A stretch of DNA of 64,000 nt, taken from positions 283,778 to 347,777 of the forward strand of contig NZ_FTMA01000003.1 in assembly GCF_900155985.1 (NCBI RefSeq), given 5' to 3'. The translations under genes and the position numbers were made by a program. Source of the stretch: Maribacter ulvicola (GTDB taxonomy: Bacteria; Bacteroidota; Bacteroidia; Flavobacteriales; Flavobacteriaceae). This document shows, piece by piece, positions 54,111 to 61,996 of the stretch (position 1 is its first letter; every line of letters begins with the position of its first letter). The notes below the pieces were generated by a model. That model was not told the DNA's origin. It made no database searches and saw nothing but the letters and a program-made list of their open reading frames with translations.

Positions 54111-54165
54111 GTTAATTAACCTATAATTGACAGTGATGCTACAAACAGATTTATAAATTTTAAAT

Positions 54166-54173
54166 TAAATTTG
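54166..54173 (+). promoter_or_regulatory. -7 element of a lipoprotein gene; probably leaderless
   Basis: TAAATTTG matches TAnnTTTG and is only 4 nt before the ATG at 54178. No good -33 element is seen. Confidence 0.5.
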
Positions 54174-54177
54174 ACGT

Positions 54178-54684
54178 ATGAAAAAATACCTTTTAATTGG
54201 TTGTTCCATTTTGTTTTTTGCATGTAATGACGGAGACCTACAAATTGAAACCGTAGATTTTGATAGTATAGAAACTATTCAAAGCTGTAATGACATTTCT
54301 GCTACTAGAGAAAATGTACTGTTCAAAATAAACGATGATGAAGCTTTAATTCTGAATCTCCCTAGCGAATTATTAAAGAATGAAGTTTCCACAACTGAAA
54401 TAACCAGTGCCGTACCGGGTAGCTCTCAAATTACCTATCGTATTTTTTCTGAAACCGTAAGTAGCGATTATTTCTGTGATTCTCCACCGCCACTTACACC
54501 AACCGTTCTAGAAGAAATTGATGCTGAAGGCGGAAATATAATTGTAACGACTACAACTGAAGATAACATTACATACACCCATAATATACAATTAAGCGGT
54601 GTCACGTTCTTAAATGAAAATGGCAGCAGAATTACAGACTTACAGGTAAATGAATTTGGTACAGTAAGCACTACGGCAGAATAA
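54178..54684 (+). CDS. Lipoprotein of unknown function
   Basis: A 168-aa exported lipoprotein (MKKYLLIGCSILFFAC). The mature part is acidic and beta-rich, with a stretch of FKINDDEALILNLPSE and a paired-cysteine region (Cys residues in SCNDIS and DYFCDS). I do not recognise the family; such proteins are common in Flavobacteria. Its stop is immediately followed by the convergent Smr-protein gene, with no terminator hairpin between them. Confidence 0.65.
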   Translation: MKKYLLIGCSILFFACNDGDLQIETVDFDSIETIQSCNDISATRENVLFKINDDEALILNLPSELLKNEVSTTEITSAVPGSSQITYRIFSETVSSDYFCDSPPPLTPTVLEEIDAEGGNIIVTTTTEDNITYTHNIQLSGVTFLNENGSRITDLQVNEFGTVSTTAE

Positions 54685-55227
54685 TTAGAAGTTTTGAAAA
54701 ATATATACCTCAGTTGCCCCTAAGCCATACTTTTGATAATCGGCATCGTAATATTTTACGTTGTCGTATTTTCTGAACAAATAGCCCAATTCTTCTTTTA
54801 GCACACCTTCACCAACACCATGTATGAATACAATTTTCTGTATTCTTTTACTGATGGCAAAATCTAATTGCCGTTTAGCCGTATCTAACTGAAGATTCAG
54901 TATATCAAACTTACTAATAGATTTAGGATTTTTAATTAATTGATTAATATGCAAATCAACCTCCATCTTGGGTGCCGTACGTTCTTTAGACTTTAAAACT
55001 GTTGTTTTTCTGCGCTTAGGAATTTCCTTTTCCTTTTTAATTTTAGCGACTTCATAATTAGACACCCTAATATCATCTGCAATTAATACCAGTTCATGTG
55101 CAGCAAATGTTAACGGAAAACCATCATCACTTAACATATTGATATCATTACCATTAATAGATTTAACAACGCCTTTTATAACGTCATCAATTGTTTCTAC
55201 GGTATCACCAATATTAAAATGAGGCAT
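54685..55227 (-). CDS. Smr-domain protein
   Basis: A 180-aa protein with an N-terminal beta domain (FNIGDTVETIDDVIKGVVKSING, as in the DUF2027/MutS2-linked type) and a C-terminal Smr domain: MEVDLHINQLI, ILNLQLDTAKRQLDFAI and VFIHGVGEGVLKEEL. The domain is related to the MutS2 nuclease domain and may bind or cut structured nucleic acid. The ATG at 55227 is preferred over one at 55248 because the latter lies inside the -7 element. It is divergent from the DUF2752 gene. Confidence 0.85.
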   Translation of the reverse strand: MPHFNIGDTVETIDDVIKGVVKSINGNDINMLSDDGFPLTFAAHELVLIADDIRVSNYEVAKIKKEKEIPKRRKTTVLKSKERTAPKMEVDLHINQLIKNPKSISKFDILNLQLDTAKRQLDFAISKRIQKIVFIHGVGEGVLKEELGYLFRKYDNVKYYDADYQKYGLGATEVYIFQNF

Positions 55228-55245
55228 GTTTTTGTTTTGAATGCA

Positions 55246-55253
55246 CAAAAATA
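55246..55253 (-). promoter_or_regulatory. -7 element of the Smr gene
   Basis: TATTTTTG on the minus strand lies 18 nt before the ATG at 55227. It overlaps the promoter region of the divergent DUF2752 gene, whose own weak element is TAATTTTC at 55258-55265. Confidence 0.5.
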
Positions 55254-55286
55254 ATGGTAATTTTCGGACTATTAATTTATTTACAG

Positions 55287-55592
55287 ATGCGCATTAAAGC
55301 ATTACTTATTTTCCTGGGACTAGAAAGTTTTATGCTTCCCTGTTTCACTAAACAGTTGTTAGGGATTGATTGTCCTGGCTGCGGCTTACAACGTTCGCTA
55401 TTATTTTTAATAAAGGGCGAGTTTATATCTGCCTTTTTAATGTACCCCGCTATTTACCCAATGCTATTACTTTTTGGCTTTTTAGCCCTTAATAAGCTAT
55501 ACCCTTTTAAACATTCAAACACAATTACAATTACGCTTATGGTAAGCACCGTAAGTTTTATATTAACCAATTATATATTAAAATTTATCTAA
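55287..55592 (+). CDS. DUF2752 membrane protein
   Basis: A 101-aa protein with three predicted membrane spans and the DUF2752 signature LGIDCPGCGLQRSLLFLIKGEF (a CPxCG motif). Its function is unknown. The ATG at 55287 (MRIKALLIFLG) is preferred over an upstream one at 55254, which lies too close to the divergent promoter. It heads a three-gene run with two CCC-motif membrane proteins. Confidence 0.75.
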   Translation: MRIKALLIFLGLESFMLPCFTKQLLGIDCPGCGLQRSLLFLIKGEFISAFLMYPAIYPMLLLFGFLALNKLYPFKHSNTITITLMVSTVSFILTNYILKFI

Positions 55593-55610
55593 TCACTTAA
55601 CTTTTAAATT

Positions 55611-55937
55611 ATGGAACAACAAAAATTACCTAATGTAACTTTAGCATTAGTACTTGCTATTTTAGGATTTGTATGCTGCTGCTTTGGCGGAGTACCTGGT
55701 ATACTTTTCGGTGGTATCGCTTTTTTCTTAGCTACGAAAGACGAAAAAGTATACAAAGAGAATCCTGAAAACTATTCTAATTACAGCACTTTAAAAACAA
55801 CAAAAACTGTTTCTATAGTAGTATTGATTATCGGTATTCTTTATTTGGCTTATTCTATTTACGGAATAATGAGCATTGGTGGATGGGATGCGTATATGGA
55901 ACAAGTTCAAATAATGACTGAACAATATTCTCAATAG
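55611..55937 (+). CDS. CCC-motif membrane protein, first copy
   Basis: A 108-aa protein with two membrane spans. The first contains LGFVCCCFGGVPGILFGGIAFFLA with the three adjacent cysteines, and the second is near residues 66-84 (VSIVVLIIGILYLAYSIYG). The layout (helix, KENPENYSNY loop, helix) resembles DUF4190 or dispanin-like proteins. The function is unknown, but the cysteines may be acylated or bind a partner. It lies 18 nt after the DUF2752 gene. Confidence 0.7.
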   Translation: MEQQKLPNVTLALVLAILGFVCCCFGGVPGILFGGIAFFLATKDEKVYKENPENYSNYSTLKTTKTVSIVVLIIGILYLAYSIYGIMSIGGWDAYMEQVQIMTEQYSQ

Positions 55938-55941
55938 CAAA

Positions 55942-56250
55942 ATGAACAACTCAGAATATCAACAAATACCAGGATCTAGCAACGCTTTAACTTTTGGTAT
56001 TTTATCTATTGCGCTAACCCTTTTCTGCTGTGGTCCTTTTGGTGCCATATTCAGTTTCATTGGTTTAAGCAATGCTAAGAAAGCCAAAAGTTACTTTGAA
56101 GCTAACCCAGGTAATTATAGAGGGTACGAAAATATTAATACGGGGAAAATTCTCTCTTATATAGGACTAGCACTAGCCCTTATTTATCTAGTATTTTGTA
56201 TTCTCTATTTTGGACTAATAATTGCATTTTTTACTACAGCCAATTTTTAA
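55942..56250 (+). CDS. CCC-motif-like membrane protein, second copy
   Basis: A 102-aa paralogue of the preceding protein. It has the same helix-loop-helix plan with LFCCGPFGAIFSFIGLSNAKKAK, a FEANPGNYRGYENINTGKI loop and a second helix, but only two adjacent cysteines. It is 4 nt after its partner. The pair may form a complex, which is inference. The terminator at 56270-56301 ends the run. Confidence 0.7.
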   Translation: MNNSEYQQIPGSSNALTFGILSIALTLFCCGPFGAIFSFIGLSNAKKAKSYFEANPGNYRGYENINTGKILSYIGLALALIYLVFCILYFGLIIAFFTTANF

Positions 56251-56269
56251 TAAGAAAATAACAATCAAT

Positions 56270-56301
56270 AAAAAATCCCCGATTTACATCGGGGATTTTT
56301 T
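56270..56301. terminator. Bidirectional terminator before rocD
   Basis: AAAAAATCCCCGAT-TTAC-ATCGGGGATTTTTT: a 14-bp perfect stem (56270-56283 with 56288-56301) with A and T flanks. Confidence 0.92.
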
Positions 56302-56305
56302 ATTT

Positions 56306-57586
56306 CTAATTTTTAAACTCTTTTAGTGTTTTTATAATGATAGAAACACAATCTAAAAGCTGTTCTTTTGTCATCACCAATGGTGGTGCAAATCTTATAA
56401 TATTACCGTGTGTAGGTTTTGCTAGTAATCCGTTTTCTTTTAACGCCATACAAATGTCCCATGCAGTAGAACTATCTTCACTATCGTTTATAAGTATTGC
56501 ATTTAAAAGACCTTTTCCTCTAACACTGTTCACCAAATCTGTAGTCGGTATAAATATATTTAGTTCAGCTCTAAAAAGTTCACCTAGTTCAAAGGCATTT
56601 TCTGCAAGCTCTTCTTCTTTTACCACTTCTAAGGCAGCCATACCAACAGCGGCAGCAATAGGATTACCACCAAAAGTACTACCATGATTACCCGGGCGAA
56701 TTACACTCATAATATTATTATTTGCTAAAACTGCAGAAACAGGATATGCGCCGCCAGACAAGGCTTTACCTAATATTAGTATATCTGGCTTAATTTCTGG
56801 CGTACCGCTACAATGCTTATCTGAACAAGAACAATTACCACAAGTAGCCAACAAACGACCTGTTCTTGCAATACCAGTTTGTACTTCATCTGCAATGAAC
56901 AAAACATTATACTTTTCACATAAAGCTTTTGCTCCACTTAGATAACCTTCAGATGGCACATAAACTCCAGCTTCACCTTGTATAGGCTCCACTAAAAAAC
57001 CAGCGATATTCGAATTTGATTTTAAAACCTCTTCAAGGGCAGATAAATTATCGTACGCTATTTTAATGAATCCGTCAGTATATGGTCCAAAGTTCTTACG
57101 AGCAACAGGATCATTAGAAAAAGAAATGATCGTTGTTGTACGACCGTGAAAATTATTCTCGCAAACAATTATTTCTGCAGTATTCTCCGCAATACCTTTT
57201 TCTTCATATGCCCATTTTCTACAGATTTTCAAAGCTGTCTCTACAGCTTCTGCACCCGTATTCATGGGTAACAATTTATCAAAATGAAAAGTTTCTGTTG
57301 CATACTTCTCATACTTACCTAACATATCATTGTAAAATGCTCTAGAGGTCAAAGACAATGTCTTGGCTTGCTCTGTCATTGCATTTACAATTTTTGGGTG
57401 ACAATGCCCTTGGTTTACAGCAGAGTAAGCAGAAAGAAAATCATAATATTTTTTTCCTTCCACGTCCCAAACATAAACACCTTCTCCTTTGCTTAATACA
57501 ACAGGTAATGGGTGATAATTGTGGGCTCCGTGTTTTTCTTCTAATGCAATAGCATCCTTAGAAGAGATGTTTTCTAAAATTGACAT
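56306..57586 (-). CDS. rocD: Ornithine aminotransferase
   Basis: A class III PLP enzyme that turns ornithine and 2-oxoglutarate into glutamate semialdehyde and glutamate. Motifs include YYDFLSAYSAVNQGHCHP, MNTGAEAVETALKICRKW, HGRTTTIISFSND, EPIQGEAGVYVP, IADEVQTGIARTGR and the PLP lysine in LILGKALSGGAYP. Unlike classical RocD there is a Cys-rich insertion, CGNCSC...C (Cys249, 252, 254, 259), just before that lysine. The 426-aa length is consistent. It is divergent from rlmD, with a 234-nt intergenic region. Confidence 0.9.
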   Translation of the reverse strand: MSILENISSKDAIALEEKHGAHNYHPLPVVLSKGEGVYVWDVEGKKYYDFLSAYSAVNQGHCHPKIVNAMTEQAKTLSLTSRAFYNDMLGKYEKYATETFHFDKLLPMNTGAEAVETALKICRKWAYEEKGIAENTAEIIVCENNFHGRTTTIISFSNDPVARKNFGPYTDGFIKIAYDNLSALEEVLKSNSNIAGFLVEPIQGEAGVYVPSEGYLSGAKALCEKYNVLFIADEVQTGIARTGRLLATCGNCSCSDKHCSGTPEIKPDILILGKALSGGAYPVSAVLANNNIMSVIRPGNHGSTFGGNPIAAAVGMAALEVVKEEELAENAFELGELFRAELNIFIPTTDLVNSVRGKGLLNAILINDSEDSSTAWDICMALKENGLLAKPTHGNIIRFAPPLVMTKEQLLDCVSIIIKTLKEFKN

Positions 57587-57705
57587 GATAAAAATTACTT
57601 TAAATAAAACTTTAGCAATTCCTTCTATACCTTTTTCCTTTCAAAACCCGAAAAAGACATCGGGGCGAAAATTCAGCGTGGGAGAGAAATCATCCTGTAG
57701 AATTA

Positions 57706-57721
57706 CAAAAATACAAATTTA
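57706..57721 (-). promoter_or_regulatory. Two adjoining -7 elements for rocD
   Basis: TATTTTTG (57713-57706) and TAAATTTG (57721-57714) lie end to end on the minus strand. Either would leave a leader of about 115-125 nt before the rocD ATG. -33 matches are poor. A weak hairpin CCCGA...TCGGG (57647-57664) lies in the leader. Confidence 0.45.
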
Positions 57722-57808
57722 TAGCTGGAAATATAAAAATTATGTCCAATGGCATCAATATCTTGTTAATACTATCAATAACTATATTCTCAATTCAAAG
57801 AAACCCAT

Positions 57809-57816
57809 TATTTTTG
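57809..57816 (+). promoter_or_regulatory. -7 element of rlmD; probably leaderless
   Basis: TATTTTTG ends 4 nt before the rlmD ATG at 57821. The rest of the rocD-rlmD gap holds the rocD promoter region and no further gene. Confidence 0.55.
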
Positions 57817-57820
57817 CCAC

Positions 57821-59233
57821 ATGCGAAAAAAGACAAAGCGAGTAGTTTTTGAAAATGTAATGGTGACCGATGCAGCAGCAAAAGGTAAAACTATTGGCAA
57901 AGCCCCAGACGGCAGAGTTATTTTCTTAAACAACACCGTACCGGGTGATGTGGTAGATGTACAAACCACCAAAAAGCGAAAAGCATATTTTGAAGGAACA
58001 GCTATCAAGTTCCATAATCTTTCCGATAAAAGAGTAGCTCCGGTTTGTCAACATTTTAATGTTTGTGGAGGGTGTAAATGGCAAGATATGGGCTACGAGC
58101 ACCAACTTTTTTACAAACAAAAAGAAGTAGAAAACAATCTTAAAAGGATCGGACATTTAGATTTACCTGAGCTTACACCTATTCTTGGTTCAGAACAACA
58201 ATACTTCTACAGGAATAAAATGGAATTTTCTTTTTCTGATAGTCGTTGGTTAACGCTAGAAGAAGTAAAATCTGATAACCAAATTGAAGATAGAAATGCA
58301 TTAGGGTTTCATATACCCGGTATGTGGGATAAAATTTTAGATATTAAAAAATGCCACTTGCAAAGTGACCCCTCTAATGCAATACGGCTGGAAACCAAAA
58401 AGTTTGCTACTGAAAACGGGTTGACATTTTTTAATCCAAGGAACCAATATGGTTTGCTGCGTACATTAATGATACGTACCAGTTCTATTGGTGAAATAAT
58501 GATATTAGTTCAGTTTTTTGAAAATGATAAAGAGAAAAGAGAATTACTTTTAAATCATCTGGCTATAACGTTTCCTGAAATAACGTCTTTATTATATGTA
58601 ATCAATCCAAAACAGAACGATACTATTTATGATCAAGAAATCATCTGTTTTTCTGGAAGAGACCATATTTTCGAAGAAATGGAAGGACTAAAATTTAAAA
58701 TCAATGCCAAATCTTTTTATCAAACAAATTCTGAACAAGCATACGAGTTATATAAAATTACCAGAAATTTCGCAGATTTAAAAGGTGATGAATTGGTATA
58801 TGATTTGTATACGGGTACCGGTACCATTGCTCAATTTGTTTCTAAAAAAGCAAAGAAGGTGGTTGGTATAGAATCTGTCCCAGAAGCAATTTTAGATGCT
58901 AAGGCCAATGCGGAGCGTAATAAGATTAAGAACGTTGACTTTTTTGTGGGTGACATGAAAAATGTATTCAATGAACAGTTTATTTCTCAGAACGGGGAAC
59001 CAGATGTAATAATAACGGACCCTCCACGTGATGGTATGCATAAAGATGTAGTGCAACAAATATTGAACATCGCTCCTAAAAAAGTAGTTTACGTAAGTTG
59101 TAATAGCGCTACCCAAGCAAGAGATTTAGAACTGATGAAAGAGATGTATACTATCACTAAAGTGCAGCCGGTAGACATGTTTCCACAGACCCATCACGTA
59201 GAAAATGTTGTACTTTTAGAAAAGAAAGTTTAG
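57821..59233 (+). CDS. rlmD: 23S rRNA (uracil-5-)-methyltransferase RlmD
   Basis: RlmD methylates U1939 of 23S rRNA. An N-terminal TRAM domain (about 8-65) is followed by Cys76, Cys82, Cys85 (CQHFNVCGGC) and Cys178 (KKCHL), which bind the [4Fe-4S] cluster. The methyltransferase part has VYDLYTGTGTIAQF, ITDPPRDGMH and VSCNSATQ with the catalytic Cys427. The length (470 aa) is normal. It is followed by DUF6452 and DUF6048, which is a common Flavobacterial order. RlmCD or another RumA-type specificity is possible. Confidence 0.9.
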   Translation: MRKKTKRVVFENVMVTDAAAKGKTIGKAPDGRVIFLNNTVPGDVVDVQTTKKRKAYFEGTAIKFHNLSDKRVAPVCQHFNVCGGCKWQDMGYEHQLFYKQKEVENNLKRIGHLDLPELTPILGSEQQYFYRNKMEFSFSDSRWLTLEEVKSDNQIEDRNALGFHIPGMWDKILDIKKCHLQSDPSNAIRLETKKFATENGLTFFNPRNQYGLLRTLMIRTSSIGEIMILVQFFENDKEKRELLLNHLAITFPEITSLLYVINPKQNDTIYDQEIICFSGRDHIFEEMEGLKFKINAKSFYQTNSEQAYELYKITRNFADLKGDELVYDLYTGTGTIAQFVSKKAKKVVGIESVPEAILDAKANAERNKIKNVDFFVGDMKNVFNEQFISQNGEPDVIITDPPRDGMHKDVVQQILNIAPKKVVYVSCNSATQARDLELMKEMYTITKVQPVDMFPQTHHVENVVLLEKKV

Positions 59234-59234
59234 C

Positions 59235-59738
59235 ATGAAAAAAATTCAGTTCGGATTATTATTGTTTCTTGGTGTTATTTCATCATCCTGTGAGAAAGAT
59301 GATATCTGTGTAGAAGGAAATACTCCCCTACTCGTTATAGAATTTTATGATATTGATGATACGGAGACCTTAAAAGATGTACAGACGCTAAGAGTAGTGG
59401 GTGTTGGGCAAAATGTAACCGTGAATACTGTTACCGATCGTAGCAATGTAAGCACCATATCCATACCGTTAAAAACAGATGAAGATGCTACTAGTTTTTT
59501 ATTCATTAGCAACTCGGCAGATTCTGATGATGGCGCAGAAACGGGAAACATAGATACCATTAATTTTTCTTATTCCAGAGATGAAGATTTTTTATCACGC
59601 GGATGTGGTTTCGTAGTTAATTACAATGAATTACAAGCGAATACAACAGCAGATTCAGATAGTTGGATTCAGAATATAGAAATAACACAGTCACTAGTCA
59701 CCAACTCAGATACTACACATGTCAAGATTTTTCATTAA
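59235..59738 (+). CDS. DUF6452 lipoprotein
   Basis: A 167-aa exported lipoprotein (lipobox SSSC at about residue 19). The mature start EKDDICVEGNTPLLVIEFYD fits DUF6452, and a central TVTDRSNVSTISIPLKTDED is typical. Predicted beta sandwich; function unknown. Its end overlaps the next gene's start by 20 nt, so the pair is coupled. Confidence 0.75.
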   Translation: MKKIQFGLLLFLGVISSSCEKDDICVEGNTPLLVIEFYDIDDTETLKDVQTLRVVGVGQNVTVNTVTDRSNVSTISIPLKTDEDATSFLFISNSADSDDGAETGNIDTINFSYSRDEDFLSRGCGFVVNYNELQANTTADSDSWIQNIEITQSLVTNSDTTHVKIFH

Positions 59739-60510
59739 TCTTTTTCTCCTATTAATTACTTTTTCGGCCTTAAGTCAAAGTAAGCCTATAGATTTAAACC
59801 CCAAAGATACTGTTGTACATAAACAATCTTATGGAGTAAGTTTAGGTATTGATTTAAGCAGAATTATAACCGGGGCTCTAGATGATAATTATAAAGGATT
59901 TGAAATTGTTGCTGATTACAGACTTACACAAAATTTATATATTGCCGCTGAACTTGGTAGTGAAGAGAAAACGAAACAAGAAGACCTATATAATTTCACC
60001 ACTTCTGGTAATTACATAAAACTAGGGGTTAACAAAAACAATTATGCAAACTGGTACGGTGAGCATAATTTAATTTACATGGGTGCCAGAATAGGATTTA
60101 GCTCCTTTGAAAATACGCTGAACAACTATCAATATTTTAACACAAACAGATACTGGAATCCAGATGATTTTGCGAATGGATCAGATACTCCCGAGAACTT
60201 TTCAGGACTCAATGCAACATGGATAGAAGCCGTTTTTGGTACTAAAGTTGAAATAGCATCGAATTTATACATGGGTACAAGCATCCGCTTAGGGCTTATT
60301 GTATCTTCTAATAATAATGATTTTGATAGATTTCCCAATTTATGGATACCAGGCTTCAACAAAGTTACTTGGGATAGTAATTTTGGGGTTGGTTACAACT
60401 TCAGTATTTCTTATTTTTTACCGCTTTACAAAAAGAAAAATCAAGCTAAGAAAAATACCGAAAATTCTGCAGAACCAGAAGATCCTTTAAAATCGAAAGA
60501 AGGTTTATAG
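59719..60510 (+). CDS. DUF6048 outer-membrane-like protein
   Basis: A 263-aa exported protein (signal 1-19, ending ALSQS). It has alternating beta strands such as YKGFEIVADYRLTQNLYIAAELGSEEKT-type segments and the DUF6048 hallmark MGARIGFSSFENTLNNYQYF, with a basic C-terminal tail. It is probably a small beta-barrel or outer-membrane-associated protein, with unknown cargo. It is cotranscribed with DUF6452 and rlmD. Confidence 0.75.
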   Translation: MSRFFINLFLLLITFSALSQSKPIDLNPKDTVVHKQSYGVSLGIDLSRIITGALDDNYKGFEIVADYRLTQNLYIAAELGSEEKTKQEDLYNFTTSGNYIKLGVNKNNYANWYGEHNLIYMGARIGFSSFENTLNNYQYFNTNRYWNPDDFANGSDTPENFSGLNATWIEAVFGTKVEIASNLYMGTSIRLGLIVSSNNNDFDRFPNLWIPGFNKVTWDSNFGVGYNFSISYFLPLYKKKNQAKKNTENSAEPEDPLKSKEGL

Positions 60511-60735
60511 AATTCTAAATCCTTTTATAAACACCCATTTCATTACGATCTTATCAAGTCCCTCTATCTTTGCAACTGCAAATTTAGGTGCTAGTATTGA
60601 AGCTGCAATAGCTGCTATTGCAGATATATAAAGACTATCTATTGATAGCGTTACATACAAGATAAACCTAAATAGTATAAAAAGCACCGCAAAGGCTAAA
60701 AAATTATATATCAAAACTTTATGTTTAAGCTTCAT
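60505..60735 (-). CDS. Small two-helix membrane protein
   Basis: A 76-aa protein with membrane spans at about 8-30 and 37-50. The C-terminus is basic (KIEGLDKIVMKWVFIKGFRIL). I do not recognise a family. It overlaps the methyltransferase gene by 4 nt upstream and the convergent DUF6048 gene by 6 nt at its own end, so it is probably real and cotranscribed with the methyltransferase gene. Confidence 0.6.
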   Translation of the reverse strand: MKLKHKVLIYNFLAFAVLFILFRFILYVTLSIDSLYISAIAAIAASILAPKFAVAKIEGLDKIVMKWVFIKGFRIL

Positions 60736-61907
60736 TTTTCATTTCTTTTTTGATACTTGGCTTTCTTACTACCTTCATACATCTCATACTTAACCAACCG
60801 AGATTCTAAGTGACTATTGAACACTTTAATTTTTCTAGAAGGTCTTAAACCCACAAACTTTAAAGCAGGTAAATTACTTGTTATAAACCAAGCGTTAGTA
60901 CCTGGATAACCTTGTTTTAAAGTGTCTCCAATAGCACTATAAAAGTTTTCCAAATCAATGTCCAAACGCTCTCCATAAGGCGGGTTAAAACACATATGCA
61001 GCCTTCCTTCCGATTCTTTTTCTGTTTTGAAAAAATCTTTTCTTTCTACAGATATATACTCTTCAAGATTAGCATTTTCAATGTTATCCTGAGCTTTTCT
61101 TACCGCAGACGGAGCTTTATCAAAGCCAATAATTTTATGATGAAATTCTCTAGTTTTCTTTAAACTAGAATCTACAATCTTCTCAAATAAATCTTGATCA
61201 AAATCTGTCCATCGCTCAAAAGCAAAACCCTTTCTATTAATATTTGCCGGAATATTACAAGCAATCATAGCCGCTTCTGTCAACATGGTACCACTGCCAC
61301 ACATTGGGTCAAGAAAATCACATTGTCCGTCCCAACCGCTCATTAGCAATAAACCAGAAGCTAAAACCTCATTTATTGGCGCAATATTCGTTGCGGTACG
61401 GTATCCCCTCTTGTGTAAAGAATAACCAGAACTGTCCAAAGACACATTACAGTCGTTGTTATGAATATGAATGTTAATACGTAAATCAGGATTTTTAACG
61501 TCCACATCTGGTCTTGTACCATCCGTATCTCTAAATTTGTCTACTATAGCATCTTTGGTCTTTTGAGACACATACAATGAGTGTGTAAACTGCTCCGAAT
61601 TTACGGTTGCATCTATTGCAAAAGTTTCACTGACAGAAAGATACTCTGTCCAATCCATCGCATAAATTTTCTTATAAAGATCCTGCTCATCCCTAACACG
61701 AAAAGAGTGTATGGGTTTAATAATCTTAATAGCTGTTCTTAAACAAAGATTAGCTTTGTACATAAAACCATTATCACCTTCAAAAGATACATTTCTTGTT
61801 CCCTCTACAACATTACTAGCCCCAAGATTTCTAAGTTCTTTAGAAAGCAGTTCTTCAAAACCAAATAAGGTCTTAGCGACCATTTTAAAATTATTACCCA
61901 TATTCAT
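60732..61907 (-). CDS. THUMP-domain class I RNA methyltransferase (RlmK/L-like)
   Basis: A 391-aa enzyme with an N-terminal THUMP/ferredoxin-like part (MVAKTLFGFEELLSKELRNLG), then a Rossmann methyltransferase domain with DFLDPMCGSGTMLTEAAMI (SAM binding), IIGFDKAPSAVRKAQDNI and the catalytic NPPYGERL. It resembles the RlmL half that makes m2G in 23S rRNA. The target is inferred from the family. The ATG at 61907 is supported by a -7 element 14 nt upstream. Confidence 0.9.
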   Translation of the reverse strand: MNMGNNFKMVAKTLFGFEELLSKELRNLGASNVVEGTRNVSFEGDNGFMYKANLCLRTAIKIIKPIHSFRVRDEQDLYKKIYAMDWTEYLSVSETFAIDATVNSEQFTHSLYVSQKTKDAIVDKFRDTDGTRPDVDVKNPDLRINIHIHNNDCNVSLDSSGYSLHKRGYRTATNIAPINEVLASGLLLMSGWDGQCDFLDPMCGSGTMLTEAAMIACNIPANINRKGFAFERWTDFDQDLFEKIVDSSLKKTREFHHKIIGFDKAPSAVRKAQDNIENANLEEYISVERKDFFKTEKESEGRLHMCFNPPYGERLDIDLENFYSAIGDTLKQGYPGTNAWFITSNLPALKFVGLRPSRKIKVFNSHLESRLVKYEMYEGSKKAKYQKRNEK

Positions 61908-61921
61908 CTTTTCTCGTACCG

Positions 61922-61940
61922 CAAAAATACGCTAATTTTG
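61922..61940. promoter_or_regulatory. Back-to-back -7 elements of the THUMP methyltransferase gene and ZIP gene
   Basis: CAAAAATA (61922-61929) is TATTTTTG for the minus strand, and TAATTTTG (61933-61940) faces the plus strand. Only 3 bp separate them. Each -33 would lie under the other promoter, as for the pepD/DUF3810 pair. No good -33 TTG is seen for either. Confidence 0.55.
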
Positions 61941-61996
61941 ACGCCTGTTTAATTTATGACCTATTTCCTTTTTTTTAAAAGGTTTATCAGCATCGC

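Noticed and set aside
57647..57664. CCCGA/TCGGG hairpin as a terminator
   Set aside because: The stem is only 5 bp with an 8-nt loop, and it lies in the rocD leader rather than at a gene end.
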